Positions 46,472 through 54,982 of a DNA stretch of 64,000 nucleotides are shown one piece after another. The translations under genes were made by a program, and so were the position numbers. Every line of letters begins with the position of its first letter. Positions within the stretch are counted from its first letter, which is position 1. The notes beneath the pieces are model-generated. The model worked only from the letters and a program-made list of their open reading frames with translations. It ran no database searches and was not told the origin of the DNA. This stretch comes from Clostridium sp. AWRP (GTDB taxonomy: Bacteria; Bacillota; Clostridia; Clostridiales; Clostridiaceae). The DNA lies in the NCBI RefSeq assembly GCF_004006395.2, contig NZ_CP029758.2, positions 3,472,001 through 3,536,000 of the forward strand. Reading direction: 5' to 3'.

Positions 46472-46825
46472 CTATGATTTTGTTATTGGTGATACTGTAA
46501 AATTAAGTACATCTCTAAGTAAAAGAATTATTCCATCCAGTGCAGTTTCTACACTTCCTATATCTCCAACTATAACCAGAGCTCCACTGAACCTATCCAT
46601 AAATCCTATTTTTACATTTCCCGATTTGGTAGCAACATCACCAGCTATTATTGCAGCTTCACTTGGCGTCAGTGTCAATATACCTACCGCTTCATTGTAT
46701 TCACCAGATAATCCTAATTTTTGATAAAGATCTTTATCTGGATGTGCAATTATATGAGATAATGTTATCTGCTTACCAGGAACAAATTCTTCAATTATTC
46801 TATCTCTTTTTTCCAAAGTCACCAT
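46472..46825 (-). CDS. eutS: microcompartment shell protein EutS
   Basis: 117 residues, the circularly permuted BMC type. RIIEEFVPGKQITLSHIIAH, LTPSEAAIIAGDVATKSGNV and FMDRFSGALVIVGDIGSVET are typical. It forms bent hexamers at shell edges. It is 26 bases after eutG. Confidence 0.96.
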   Translation of the reverse strand: MVTLEKRDRIIEEFVPGKQITLSHIIAHPDKDLYQKLGLSGEYNEAVGILTLTPSEAAIIAGDVATKSGNVKIGFMDRFSGALVIVGDIGSVETALDGIILLLRDVLNFTVSPITKS

Positions 46826-46851
46826 TCCTTTAATAAAGTTATAGATTTAAT

Positions 46852-48024
46852 TTATTCTTTAGAAAAAACCCTCTTAAACAAACTTTCAACATCCTTTATT
46901 TCAGGAACCCTCGGATTTGTTTTTGTACATCTGTCATTTAGTGCAGTTATCGATAAATCATGAATTTCGCTATCCAAATTTTCACATAAAACTTCACAAT
47001 TATTAATACATTTAGGTAAGTTGAGTTTATTCATCAATATTTTAACTGCTGCAATCAAACTCCTAACACCTTCAAATTGGTTAGATGCAGGAAGTCCCAA
47101 AAATTTTGATATTTCAGTATACCTATATGCTGCACTAAAAGGTTCTACCTTTCCTTGCAAATTCTTAAGGTTTGCATTATACTCTATTACATATGGAAGT
47201 AGTAATCCATTTGCTCTTCCATGCGGTATATGAATTTTTCCACCAAGTGCATGAGCCATGCCATGGTTGAGTCCAAGGGAAGCATTTGTAAATGCCATAC
47301 CTGCTATACAGGATGCATTATGCATCTTCGTTCTAGCTTCTTCATCATCTCCATTTTCATATGCAGCTAACAAGTATTTAAATACGATTTTTATTGATTT
47401 TTCTGCCAGTGCATCAGAATAATCTGATCTATTTGTAGAAACATATGCTTCAATTCCATGTGTAAGTACGTCTATTCCTGTTTCTGCTGTGGTAGCTTTT
47501 GGCACTGATTTTACAAGTTCAATATCAAGTACCGCCTGATCCGGCGTCAAATTGTCATCAACAAGAGCATATTTGACTCCTTTTTGCTTATCAGTTACAA
47601 TACAAAAGTTAGTAACCTCAGAACCTGTACCACTTGTTGTAGGAATTGCTATAAACAGGGGCTCTTTCATTTCGTTATTCAATTCATTATTTACATACTG
47701 ACAAAAATACCTTATTCCTTTTGCAGAATCAATAGCTGATCCTCCTCCAAGTGCTATCAATACATCAGGTTTAAATTTAACAGCTTCCTGAACTCCTTTT
47801 ATAATAACTTCAACAGGAGGATCTGGTACTATATCTGAAAATATATCATACTCTATACGTGCCTTATCAAGCTGTTCAGTAATTTTATCAACCGTTGATG
47901 ACTTAACCATAAATGGATCTGCAGCGATTAAAGCTTTCTTACATTTTAATTCACACAAATGATTTAAAGCATCAGTACCAAAATAAACCTTTGGTTTAAC
48001 ATTAAAATTTTTCACAATAATCAT
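46852..48024 (-). CDS. eutG: iron-containing alcohol dehydrogenase EutG
   Basis: 390 residues. The Fe-ADH dinucleotide site ALGGGSAID and metal ligands in LTHGIEAYVS, LNHGMAHALGGKIHIPHG and related His residues are present. It reduces acetaldehyde to ethanol and regenerates NAD+ for EutE inside the compartment. It is the first gene of the operon behind an EutV leader. Confidence 0.93.
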   Translation of the reverse strand: MIIVKNFNVKPKVYFGTDALNHLCELKCKKALIAADPFMVKSSTVDKITEQLDKARIEYDIFSDIVPDPPVEVIIKGVQEAVKFKPDVLIALGGGSAIDSAKGIRYFCQYVNNELNNEMKEPLFIAIPTTSGTGSEVTNFCIVTDKQKGVKYALVDDNLTPDQAVLDIELVKSVPKATTAETGIDVLTHGIEAYVSTNRSDYSDALAEKSIKIVFKYLLAAYENGDDEEARTKMHNASCIAGMAFTNASLGLNHGMAHALGGKIHIPHGRANGLLLPYVIEYNANLKNLQGKVEPFSAAYRYTEISKFLGLPASNQFEGVRSLIAAVKILMNKLNLPKCINNCEVLCENLDSEIHDLSITALNDRCTKTNPRVPEIKDVESLFKRVFSKE

Positions 48025-48092
48025 ACTCCAATTTAAACAAAATATTTACCAAAAACTGAATAGTCTCCTGATAGCTATCAAAGGAACAAAAA

Positions 48093-48155
48093 AAGCTTCC
48101 CAGAATATAAAATTCTTTGAGAAGCTTCGTCGCTTTTTCATACTTCATTGTATAA
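48093..48155 (-). promoter_or_regulatory. EutV (ANTAR) antiterminator and terminator before eutG
   Basis: On the minus strand P1 is TTATAC-AATGAA-GTATGA (48138-48155) with A1 and G4. P2 is AAGC-GACGAA-GCTT (48122-48135), where loop base 1 is G. The terminator AAGCTTCTC...GGGAAGCTT (48093-48127) with seven U follows and shares AAGCTT with P2, so the two structures exclude each other. Confidence 0.75.
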
Positions 48156-48194
48156 ATTTATTTTATTTTTAATATTTAACTAATTTCTGACTTT

Positions 48195-48223
48195 ATATTA
48201 CACTTTTAAGCTTATATCGTCAA
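48195..48223 (-). promoter_or_regulatory. sigma-A promoter of the eut operon
   Basis: TTGACG (48218-48223), 17-base spacer, TAATAT (48195-48200), about 40 bases upstream of the EutV hairpins. No CRP-like or cobalamin riboswitch sequence was seen between it and eutG. Confidence 0.75.
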
Positions 48224-48338
48224 TAGTTTTATACATCGTTTACATGTTCTAAGGAAATGATATATCACCGTTATTACAAAATAAATCTCTCAATCTTATA
48301 ATATCTAATTAATTAGTGGATTATCTTAGCAATTATAC

Positions 48339-48890
48339 TTATTTACACTTTTCTAATAAATATGATTTAATTTTTTTAAATAAATATATTGTTATTTTAC
48401 CAGATACAAGTCCTAGCACTATTCCAGCAATCACATCTGTAGGATAATGCACATATAAATATATTCTTGAAAAAGCTATTAAAATTGCTGCAGCAAAAAA
48501 TACTGACGCATATTTTTTGAAATACCTGGATAATATACTAGCTGCTGCAAAAGATGCCGTAGTATGCCCTGATGGAAATGAATAGGAAGCTGGCTTTGCA
48601 ACTAAAATTTTTATAGTGGGGTCAAGGTAAAAAGGTCTTGTACGTTTAACCAGGTGTTTTATCAATCCTTCACCAAGTATTGATCCTATTATAATAGCTG
48701 TTAAAACCATAATTCCAACTTTTCTATATTTCTTACCTGCTATAAGTACTATGGAAATTGCAATCCATATAAGCCCCGTATTACCAAGCGAAGTAAATGC
48801 AATCATAACCTTGTCTAAAATCTGATTATGCATATTATTTGCTATATACGAAAGAATATATTCATCAAATTTGTATATTAATGTAACCAT
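48339..48890 (-). CDS. PAP2-family membrane phosphatase
   Basis: 183 residues from the ATG at 48890 with AGGGAGA upstream. Five or six helices carry KHLVKRTRPFYLD (KxxxxxxRP), the PSGHTTASF motif and SRIYLYVHYPTDVIAG, the three PAP2 catalytic motifs. Such enzymes dephosphorylate undecaprenyl pyrophosphate or phosphatidic acid lipids. It lies upstream of the eut promoter on the same strand. Confidence 0.9.
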   Translation of the reverse strand: MVTLIYKFDEYILSYIANNMHNQILDKVMIAFTSLGNTGLIWIAISIVLIAGKKYRKVGIMVLTAIIIGSILGEGLIKHLVKRTRPFYLDPTIKILVAKPASYSFPSGHTTASFAAASILSRYFKKYASVFFAAAILIAFSRIYLYVHYPTDVIAGIVLGLVSGKITIYLFKKIKSYLLEKCK

Positions 48891-49001
48891 CTCTATCTCC
48901 CTGCTGTTTTTATTTAATATGTACAACTTATTAATATACTACATTTCAAGTTTAAAATCCACTAGTATATTGATTTCGGTTATTTTAGCATTTCTAAATT
49001 T

Positions 49002-49059
49002 GTGGATATAATATAGTTATAGAAAAATTTTTCAGTACTTGCTAAATAAATTCAATAAA
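49002..49059 (+). repeat. 58-base repeat shared with 62487-62545
   Basis: gtggatataatatagttata and the following gtacttgctaaataaattca also occur at 62487-62545, with few differences. It may be a duplicated promoter block (TATAAT within). Confidence 0.55.
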
Positions 49060-49064
49060 GAGGA

Positions 49065-49220
49065 ATTACTATTTTTGGTTCATCTGGCTCTGGAAAAACA
49101 ACATTGGGAAAATTAGTTGCAAAAAAGCTTAATTTTCCGTATCTTGATATAGATGATTATATTTGGAGAAATGCTGAAGTAATAGTCCATAAATATTTGA
49201 AGCAGGATTCTCAAGGATAA
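49065..49220 (+). pseudogene. P-loop nucleotide kinase remnant
   Basis: After AGAGGA the frame reads ITIFGSSGSGKTTLGKLVAK, LNFPYLDIDDYIWR, then stops at 49218. The start codon is ATT, and only 51 residues of an adenylate-kinase-like P-loop protein remain. Confidence 0.7.
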
Positions 49221-49301
49221 GTTTAATTGAAATTTTGATGTGAAAATTCCAATTTAAGATAGAATATTGTAAATCATAATTTGCAGTTAGGATGGATGAT
49301 A

Positions 49302-49460
49302 ATGAAATTAAGAAATGAATATACTTGTCCTTTAGAATTAACCCATTATATTATTCGTGGAAAATGGAAACCCATTATATTATGGCAACTCGGAAAAGGA
49401 GCTTCTTCTTTAGTATATTTACAAGAAGGTATAAAAGGAATTGGACAAAAAAGTGTGTAA
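49302..49460 (+). pseudogene. truncated HxlR-type regulator
   Basis: MKLRNEYTCPLELTHYIIRG, KWKPIILWQL, then LVYLQEGIKGIGQK to a stop after 52 residues. HxlR proteins are about 100-120 residues. The second half of the winged helix is missing. Confidence 0.75.
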
Positions 49461-49522
49461 TGTACAACCGAATATGTTCCTGTTAAAATAAAAGAAAATA
49501 TAAGCAGGAGGTATTTTTAATA

Positions 49523-49710
49523 ATGAAAAATCCAGAGCAAACAATTGGTAATTTGATTGATAAAAGTAATGTGACAATTATTAGTTATGCGGAATTATAC
49601 TCGGGGTTCTTTTTCTTAAAACAGATTCAATTTTGAGTTGTATAATTGCACACAGCGCTTATAATCTAATTTCATTTGTTATGATGATTATGCCTTATAT
49701 AAAAAGATAA
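49523..49710 (+). pseudogene. fused remnants: pyridoxamine-oxidase-like start and CPBP protease end
   Basis: AGGAGG precedes MKNPEQTIGNLIDKSNVTII, the start of a pyridoxamine 5'-phosphate oxidase-like protein. From 49600 another frame reads LGVLFLKTDSILSCIIAHSA, YNLISFV to a TAA at 49710, the terminal HxxxN helix of CPBP membrane proteases. It is a deletion scar joining two genes. Confidence 0.65.
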
Positions 49711-49831
49711 TTTTCATTGGTAGCTGTAAACCAAATTATGAATCGTTGAAAATTAAATAATGTAATATTTTCTTAATATGATATAATAAGAATAGTTATA
49801 AGATAATTGTTCTTATTATAGAGGTGATAGA

Positions 49832-50278
49832 ATGACGATAGATGAAATTTTACAATATTGTAATAATAACCTTGAAGGTACTACATTAATTGAAAGTTGG
49901 GGAGAAAAAGGGATATTTTATAATCCAGAAAAAGTTTTAAAAAGAGGCGTTTATGTTTTAACAATAAAAGAAAAAGATGGAGCAAATGATAAGAGTTCTG
50001 AACTTAATAGAAAGAATATTTTTCGTGTTAACTTAGGTCTAAGAAAATCAACGTTTAAGGAAATGTTTGGAGAAATACCCAAACGTCCTAGTGCTGGCGG
50101 TATTGTAGATATGAATTATGACTTTACAATATTAGATACAATTATTCCACATCCTGTATACGCCTGGATAGGTTGGATTAGTGTATTAAGTCCAAGCAAA
50201 GATACCTTTGAAAAATTAAAACCTCTTATACAAGAAGCATATGAATTTTCGAAAGAGAAATTTATTAAGCGAAAATGA
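49832..50278 (+). CDS. DUF6194 family protein
   Basis: 148 residues. MTIDEILQYCNNNLEGTTLI, FRVNLGLRKSTFKEMFGEIP and HPVYAWIGWISVLSPSKDTF fit the DUF6194 family. The family is cytoplasmic and of unknown function. AGAGGTG precedes the ATG. It is surrounded by gene remnants but is itself intact. Confidence 0.8.
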   Translation: MTIDEILQYCNNNLEGTTLIESWGEKGIFYNPEKVLKRGVYVLTIKEKDGANDKSSELNRKNIFRVNLGLRKSTFKEMFGEIPKRPSAGGIVDMNYDFTILDTIIPHPVYAWIGWISVLSPSKDTFEKLKPLIQEAYEFSKEKFIKRK

Positions 50279-50324
50279 TTATATTTTCATATTAATTTAC
50301 CTCCTAACTAGTATTTCTCTAAAG

Positions 50325-50681
50325 TTATCCAAGTACAGTTCGACTTATGATTTCATCTTGAACCTCTTTGCAAAGTTCTACAAAGAATGCACAATATCCT
50401 GCAACACGTACAATTAAATCTCTGTGCTGTTCAGGATGATTCTGGGCATCGATTAAAGTTGCATTATCTACACAATTAAACTGCATCTGTCCATTTCCCA
50501 TTATTGATGCTGTCTTTAATAATGTAATAATATCGTTTCTTCCTTCAGCTCCGTCAAGAAAGTTTTTGCTTACCTTGAAATTATGAGCCATACCTAAGCT
50601 CATGGACTCAACATTTATCTTAGATACTGATTTTATTATAGCTGTTGGTCCTTTTTTATCTGCTCCCTGTGAAGGACTCAT
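50325..50681 (-). pseudogene. C-terminal remnant of a glycyl radical enzyme
   Basis: 118 residues with the radical glycine region [20 protein letters not shown] and the preceding [20 protein letters not shown]. Such enzymes are about 800 residues; only the C-terminal domain remains, without the catalytic Cys loop. The 5' end breaks at about 50681, where a truncated acetyltransferase starts on the other strand. Confidence 0.85.
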
Positions 50682-50689
50682 TGCATCAG

Positions 50690-51108
50690 AAATGGGAAAA
50701 AATAAATTACAGAATCAATGGAATGAAAACAGTATAAAATGGAATTCTCTATCAAAAGATTATCAGATTAATGATTTTTATATTGATTACCAGAATGGGG
50801 TTCCTGTAGGATGCATGGCTATAACTGATTTAGACACAAAGTATTGGCCTGAAATTTCAAAGGGAAAGTCACTTTATATACATAAGTTGGCTGTTAAGAG
50901 AATGATTGCAGGTAAAGGTGTCTCAAAAGAACTTATCAATTTTGACAAAAATTTATCATTAAAAAATGGTATTAATTCACTAAGATTAGATTGTAATTTG
51001 CAAAGAAATAAATTGAGGATGTTATATGAAAATGAAGGTTTTATATATGCAGGTAAGAAGAAGTCAAAAAATAATTATGATATGGCACTATATATATGGC
51101 ATATATAA
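50690..51108 (+). pseudogene. N-terminally truncated GNAT acetyltransferase
   Basis: From the in-frame ATG at 50690 (no ribosome site) the frame encodes PVGCMAITDLDTKYWPEISK, the acetyl-CoA loop LAVKRMIAGKGVSKELINF and LRLDCNLQRNKLRMLYENEG. The ending YENEGFIYAGKKK is typical. The first strands of the fold are missing at the breakpoint with the glycyl radical fragment. Confidence 0.65.
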
Positions 51109-51140
51109 AATTTTGATTAACTACAAATTTCAATTTGCCT

Positions 51141-51190
51141 AATTGAATAATTTACTAAAAAACTGCATTATTTCAAAAAATTTTATCATA
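51141..51190 (+). repeat. 50-base repeat shared with 61512-61560
   Basis: gaataatttactaaaaaact / gcattatttcaaaaaatttt resembles gaataatttactgaaacgcc / gtattattttaaaaaatttt. Downstream (51230-51365) lies a GC-richer block with a short minus-strand frame (KYFAGRRMTPEEY) that I cannot assign. The rest of the 330-base gap shows nothing. Confidence 0.45.
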
Positions 51191-51438
51191 TTATTATATT
51201 CATATTATAACTGTACTGCCAGTGTATTCCTCTGGAGTCATCCTTCTACCCGCAAAATATTTAATTAAATTAAATTTTTCACGCACGGTTTGCGCCTTTG
51301 ACAAGCCCAGAGCTAGTCCACCTTATACACGCCCTTTCCAGGGCAAGCATAAGGATGGCTTGGTATAATAATTCTAAAATATTAATTTTAATTATTATTT
51401 ATAATACCTATCATTAAGTTGAAATTTATTTGATAATT

Positions 51439-51846
51439 TTATTTTTCAGGTTGGAATGAAAAGTGAGCATGAATAATTTTCCACTTATTATCCATGTATT
51501 CCAAATATAAAGTACTCCTTACTTCTGGAACAGGAAAACTTTTATATTTTGAAATAAAACATAAACATGCTGTCTCGCCTTTATGAAAAACATTTAAATT
51601 TTCTATAATAAGTGGCTCAACTTCTCCAGATTCAGTCGATTTTCCTTTTTCAAAAAAATTAGAAATTAACTCTAGATGTTCTTTTAAAGTATATGTATCA
51701 TTATTCTTATGATTATCAAAATATATTAAAACATTATCTTTTGTATCATAAAATTCTTTTAAGCCTACTAAGTCTTTATTGTAAAAACACTCATTATAAT
51801 CATTTAAGAAATTAATAAAAGTATTATCATTATTCTTACTTTCCAT
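51439..51846 (-). CDS. NTF2/SnoaL-like small protein
   Basis: 135 residues in a cone-shaped NTF2-like pattern: N-terminal helices (FLNDYNECFYNKDLVGLKEF), then strands ending in STLYLEYMDNKWKIIHAHFS. The family includes DUF4440/SnoaL-like proteins with diverse or no catalytic roles. No operon partner. Confidence 0.65.
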   Translation of the reverse strand: MESKNNDNTFINFLNDYNECFYNKDLVGLKEFYDTKDNVLIYFDNHKNNDTYTLKEHLELISNFFEKGKSTESGEVEPLIIENLNVFHKGETACLCFISKYKSFPVPEVRSTLYLEYMDNKWKIIHAHFSFQPEK

Positions 51847-51925
51847 TCTCTAATTCTCCTATATATTATTTTTGAGTAATTAATATGTAAATAATATCTA
51901 CTTCAAATTGGAATTTTTATTCACA

Positions 51926-52135
51926 TTAATGTTGCTTACCCATATATTCCTTTTTTGTTTTGTTAATTGTTTTTCCTCCAATTCCAATATTTTCATCAGG
52001 CAATTCTTTAATAGTAGTAAGGAAAAATTCACTTGGAATATGCATTATTTCTGATGAAACTTCTGTTAACTTTCTAATTAATTCTTCTTTTTGTTCTTTA
52101 GTTAATTTTCCACTTTCTAATGTTATATATGGCAT
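51926..52135 (-). CDS. 4-oxalocrotonate tautomerase-like protein
   Basis: 69 residues. After Met removal Pro1 (MPYITLESGKLTKEQKEELI) is the catalytic base. The helix and the GIGG near the end match the 4-OT family. The substrate is unknown. AGGAGTG precedes the ATG. Confidence 0.85.
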   Translation of the reverse strand: MPYITLESGKLTKEQKEELIRKLTEVSSEIMHIPSEFFLTTIKELPDENIGIGGKTINKTKKEYMGKQH

Positions 52136-52227
52136 TTACATCACTCCTAAGTATATTATAATTTTATTATTAAAATAACTTCATTATATCACCTAACAGA
52201 TAAGTTGAAATTTATTTGTTTAATCTT

Positions 52228-52509
52228 TTATGAGAATTCTAATCTATTTTTTATCTTATGAGCAGTAATAATGGTATAACTATATGCATTAACTGTTATT
52301 TCACAATTATCTATGTCTATATACCAGTTTTTACCTCTTTTAACTATTATGGCATTGGAATTTAGTATTTCCTCGCTGCACCATTTTACTACATCATCCA
52401 CATTTAAAAAAAGATTCTTTTTAATTCGTTTAGCTCCCAACTCGGTTGTGTGCAACTTATCTAAGTTTTGTATCAATTCACATTTATTATCATTCATTTT
52501 TGTCACCAT
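52228..52509 (-). CDS. DUF3781 domain protein
   Basis: 93 residues. LDKLHTTELGAKRIKKNLFL, DVVKWCSEEILNSNAIIVKR and NWYIDIDNCEITVNAYSYTI follow DUF3781. Function unknown, cytoplasmic. A weak GAAGG site precedes the ATG. Confidence 0.82.
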   Translation of the reverse strand: MVTKMNDNKCELIQNLDKLHTTELGAKRIKKNLFLNVDDVVKWCSEEILNSNAIIVKRGKNWYIDIDNCEITVNAYSYTIITAHKIKNRLEFS

Positions 52510-52697
52510 GTATTTTCCTTCACAAAATTACTATTTGTCTATGGATCATGTAAATAATCTTTACTTCACAATTTTTTATGATTGTAAAGTATCCTTTAAT
52601 TCCATACTATTACCTCCAATAACTATATTATAGGCCAATATTGTAAAAAAATATTTGTTTTATTTCTTATGTTAGCAAAAATAAGAATCTATTTCAC

Positions 52698-52920
52698 TAT
52701 TTTATAAACAATGTCTTAATGAAGATCTGGATGTTGAAAATATTTTTGACGGAATAGAAACAGAGAATTTTACTTATTCTGAAAATGAGCCTACAGAATT
52801 AAAAGCCCACCTTACAAGGAGCTTGAGAGGCAGCTGCTTGAATAATGGTATGATGGATAGATTATACTTTTGGGTGCATTTTTGTATCAAATGGTGCTAT
52901 TATGGTGTTAAAGGCTAATT
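52698..52920 (+). pseudogene. possible coding remnant upstream of the hydrolase
   Basis: An open frame without a start reads CLNEDLDVENIFDGIETENF, then NEPTELKAHLTRSLRGSCLN. Amino-acid composition looks real, but there is no start codon or known family. The rest of the 52510-53006 gap is AT-rich and featureless apart from a GGAGGG site for the next gene. Confidence 0.3.
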
Positions 52921-53006
52921 TAGTATATAAAACTCCTAATACAAATAGTAATTTGCAGTTCTGATTATCTATATAATTAGAACATAAACTTTTCGGAGGG
53001 ATTTCT

Positions 53007-54032
53007 ATGTCAATATTTAAGGCTCACACTCCCGCTTTTAAAGATGTGCAGGGAAATATTTTGAAAAACAGCATTGCGGAGATGCAGATGTTACCGCTTG
53101 GAAACACAAAGCAGTCAGTTATCATCCGAGGCGAATGCCGTAGCAACCCTGTACTATTACTTGTTCATGGAGGACCAGGTTCCGCTGAAACTCCGCTCTT
53201 CAGGTACTACAATGCGGCGCTCGAAAAAAACTTTATTGTGGTTTATTGGGATCAGCGTGCCTGCGGAAAATCATATACCAAACAGGATGCACATATTCCT
53301 CTTTGTATCCAAATGTTTGTGGAGGATCTCTGCGATTTGGCAATGTATCTCAAAAAATACCTTGGAAAAGAGAAAATCTATCTTCTGGCGCATTCGTGGG
53401 GTACTCTTATTGGCATCCTTGCGGTGTCACAACATTCGGAGCTTTTTTACGCATATGTTGGTACCGGACAGGTTGCTAGTATGCCGGAAAGCGAGTTTGT
53501 ATCCTACCGATTTACACTTCAGGCTGCAAAAGAGCAAAAAAACGAAAAGGCCATACGTGAACTTACAGCAATCGGTGAACCGCAAAATGGTGTTTATTCA
53601 TCTGGAATTACAGGTATACGTACACAGAGAAAATGGCTGAACTATTTTGGTGGTACGATTTATGGCTCAAAAAGTATTAGAAAGTTTATTATCAGGTTTT
53701 TTACATCCACGGAATATAACCTTGCAGATATCGTCCGCTTTTTCAAGTCACTTAACACACCCGAGAGAAACAAGCTCTCTCAGGGAGAATTCTTGAAAAC
53801 GGATTTGTTTAATACAATAAAAGAGGTTGAAATACCCATCTATTTTTTCCTTGGAAGATATGATTATCAAGTTGCGTCTGTTGTGGCTGAAAAGTTCTTT
53901 CACGCAATAAAATCACCCAAAAAAGAACTTGTTTGGTTTGAACAATCAGCACACAGTTCCTGTTTTGAAGAAGCAGAAAAGTTTAACAGGCTGATGGTTG
54001 ATATGGTCTTATCTACTACATTCTCATTATGA
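53007..54032 (+). CDS. alpha/beta hydrolase, proline iminopeptidase-like
   Basis: 341 residues. The oxyanion motif HGGPGSAETPL, the nucleophile in LLAHSWGTLIGIL (Ser), an Asp in FLGRYDYQV and a His in QSAHSSCFE form the triad of the PIP/alpha-beta hydrolase family. Base composition is clearly richer in GC (for example gcgaatgccgtagcaaccc) than its neighbours, suggesting recent transfer. The substrate may be a small ester or amide. GGAGGG precedes the ATG. Confidence 0.85.
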   Translation: MSIFKAHTPAFKDVQGNILKNSIAEMQMLPLGNTKQSVIIRGECRSNPVLLLVHGGPGSAETPLFRYYNAALEKNFIVVYWDQRACGKSYTKQDAHIPLCIQMFVEDLCDLAMYLKKYLGKEKIYLLAHSWGTLIGILAVSQHSELFYAYVGTGQVASMPESEFVSYRFTLQAAKEQKNEKAIRELTAIGEPQNGVYSSGITGIRTQRKWLNYFGGTIYGSKSIRKFIIRFFTSTEYNLADIVRFFKSLNTPERNKLSQGEFLKTDLFNTIKEVEIPIYFFLGRYDYQVASVVAEKFFHAIKSPKKELVWFEQSAHSSCFEEAEKFNRLMVDMVLSTTFSL

Positions 54033-54187
54033 GCATAGAAATAATTTACAATAGAACGAGTGTGTGAAAGCATAAATCTAAAGAAACACCAACAGACATT
54101 CTTAATAAAATATTGGATGCTGCAAGAACTGGTTGGGGCTGTTGCATTATTCAGAAAATAAAATCAGTATACATAGAGGTAGTGACA

Positions 54188-54303
54188 GGGTAGCTTCTGT
54201 GTACTGCAAAGTAGATTTACTATATGGAAAATTAATTTTCAACACATCGAACTTATTAGACGTTAATTAATCCCAGTTACTTTGTAGTACAAGGCAACTA
54301 CCC
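54188..54303. repeat. imperfect 26-base inverted repeat between convergent genes
   Basis: GGGTAGCTTCTGTGTACTGC (left, 54188) and the complement of the right arm (ending 54303, ttgtagtacaaggcaactac) agree at about 20 of 26 bases around a 65-base core. It may be the ends of a small element or a bidirectional terminator. A few codons before it (54085-54180) look coding but cannot be assigned. Confidence 0.4.
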
Positions 54304-54351
54304 CTACTAATGTAAATAATGGAATACTTTTTAAATCACAAAATTTACGGA

Positions 54352-54921
54352 TCAACCTATATTAGTTAATCCTAATGCACTTCGTTTTCTTTTTTCTTTA
54401 ATAGATTCATTAAGCTCATCAGATTTAACTATATTAAATGCATTAGTTGGGCAAACTTCTACACAAGCTGGTCCATTTTCTCTTCCATTACACAAATCAC
54501 ACTTATTACCTACCATTTTGTATTTAAAACATAACTTACCATCATCTGTAATTTTTAAGCCATGTTGTACTACCTTTTTTCCGTTATTAAATTCAGGAAC
54601 TAAGTCAATAGCACCTACAGGACATGCCATAAGACAAGTTTTACAACCTATACAAGCGCTTTTATTTATAGAGACAACTCCGTTTCTATTCGTAATACAC
54701 TTATTTGGACATACGTTAGCACAAGGAGCATCTTCACACTGCCTACATTGAATTGGTGCACTAACTTTAGCTGTTTTTACAACACTTAAACGTGGATAAA
54801 ATTCAATTTCAGAGCTTTCTGATGTAAATATATTTTTGTCAGAATGAGCTACTACACAAGCTATTTCACAGGTTCTACATCCTATACATTTATTAGGATC
54901 TGCAACAACAAAAGTATTCAT
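54352..54921 (-). CDS. polyferredoxin electron-transfer subunit for formate dehydrogenase
   Basis: 189 residues with four CxxCxxCxxxC clusters (CIGCRTCEIAC, CRQCEDAPCANVC, CIGCKTCLMAC and CDLCNG...CVEVC), as in HycB/HydN-like proteins. It would carry electrons from the dehydrogenase to ferredoxin or a hydrogenase. It lies 61 bases after fdhF in the same operon. Confidence 0.9.
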   Translation of the reverse strand: MNTFVVADPNKCIGCRTCEIACVVAHSDKNIFTSESSEIEFYPRLSVVKTAKVSAPIQCRQCEDAPCANVCPNKCITNRNGVVSINKSACIGCKTCLMACPVGAIDLVPEFNNGKKVVQHGLKITDDGKLCFKYKMVGNKCDLCNGRENGPACVEVCPTNAFNIVKSDELNESIKEKRKRSALGLTNIG

Positions 54922-54982
54922 TATATTTATTCCTTTCTTAATATATATTTTGTATATAACAAGTGTTCAACTTCACTAAATG

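Noticed and set aside
48025..48338. Cobalamin riboswitch or EutX-like RNA upstream of eutG
   Set aside because: The region contains a promoter and ANTAR hairpins, but no B12-box-like sequence or extended aptamer fold could be seen.
53074..53640. A 188-codon frame overlapping the PIP-like hydrolase
   Set aside because: It is an alternative frame of a clear alpha/beta hydrolase with a complete catalytic triad. Its length is due to the higher GC of that gene.
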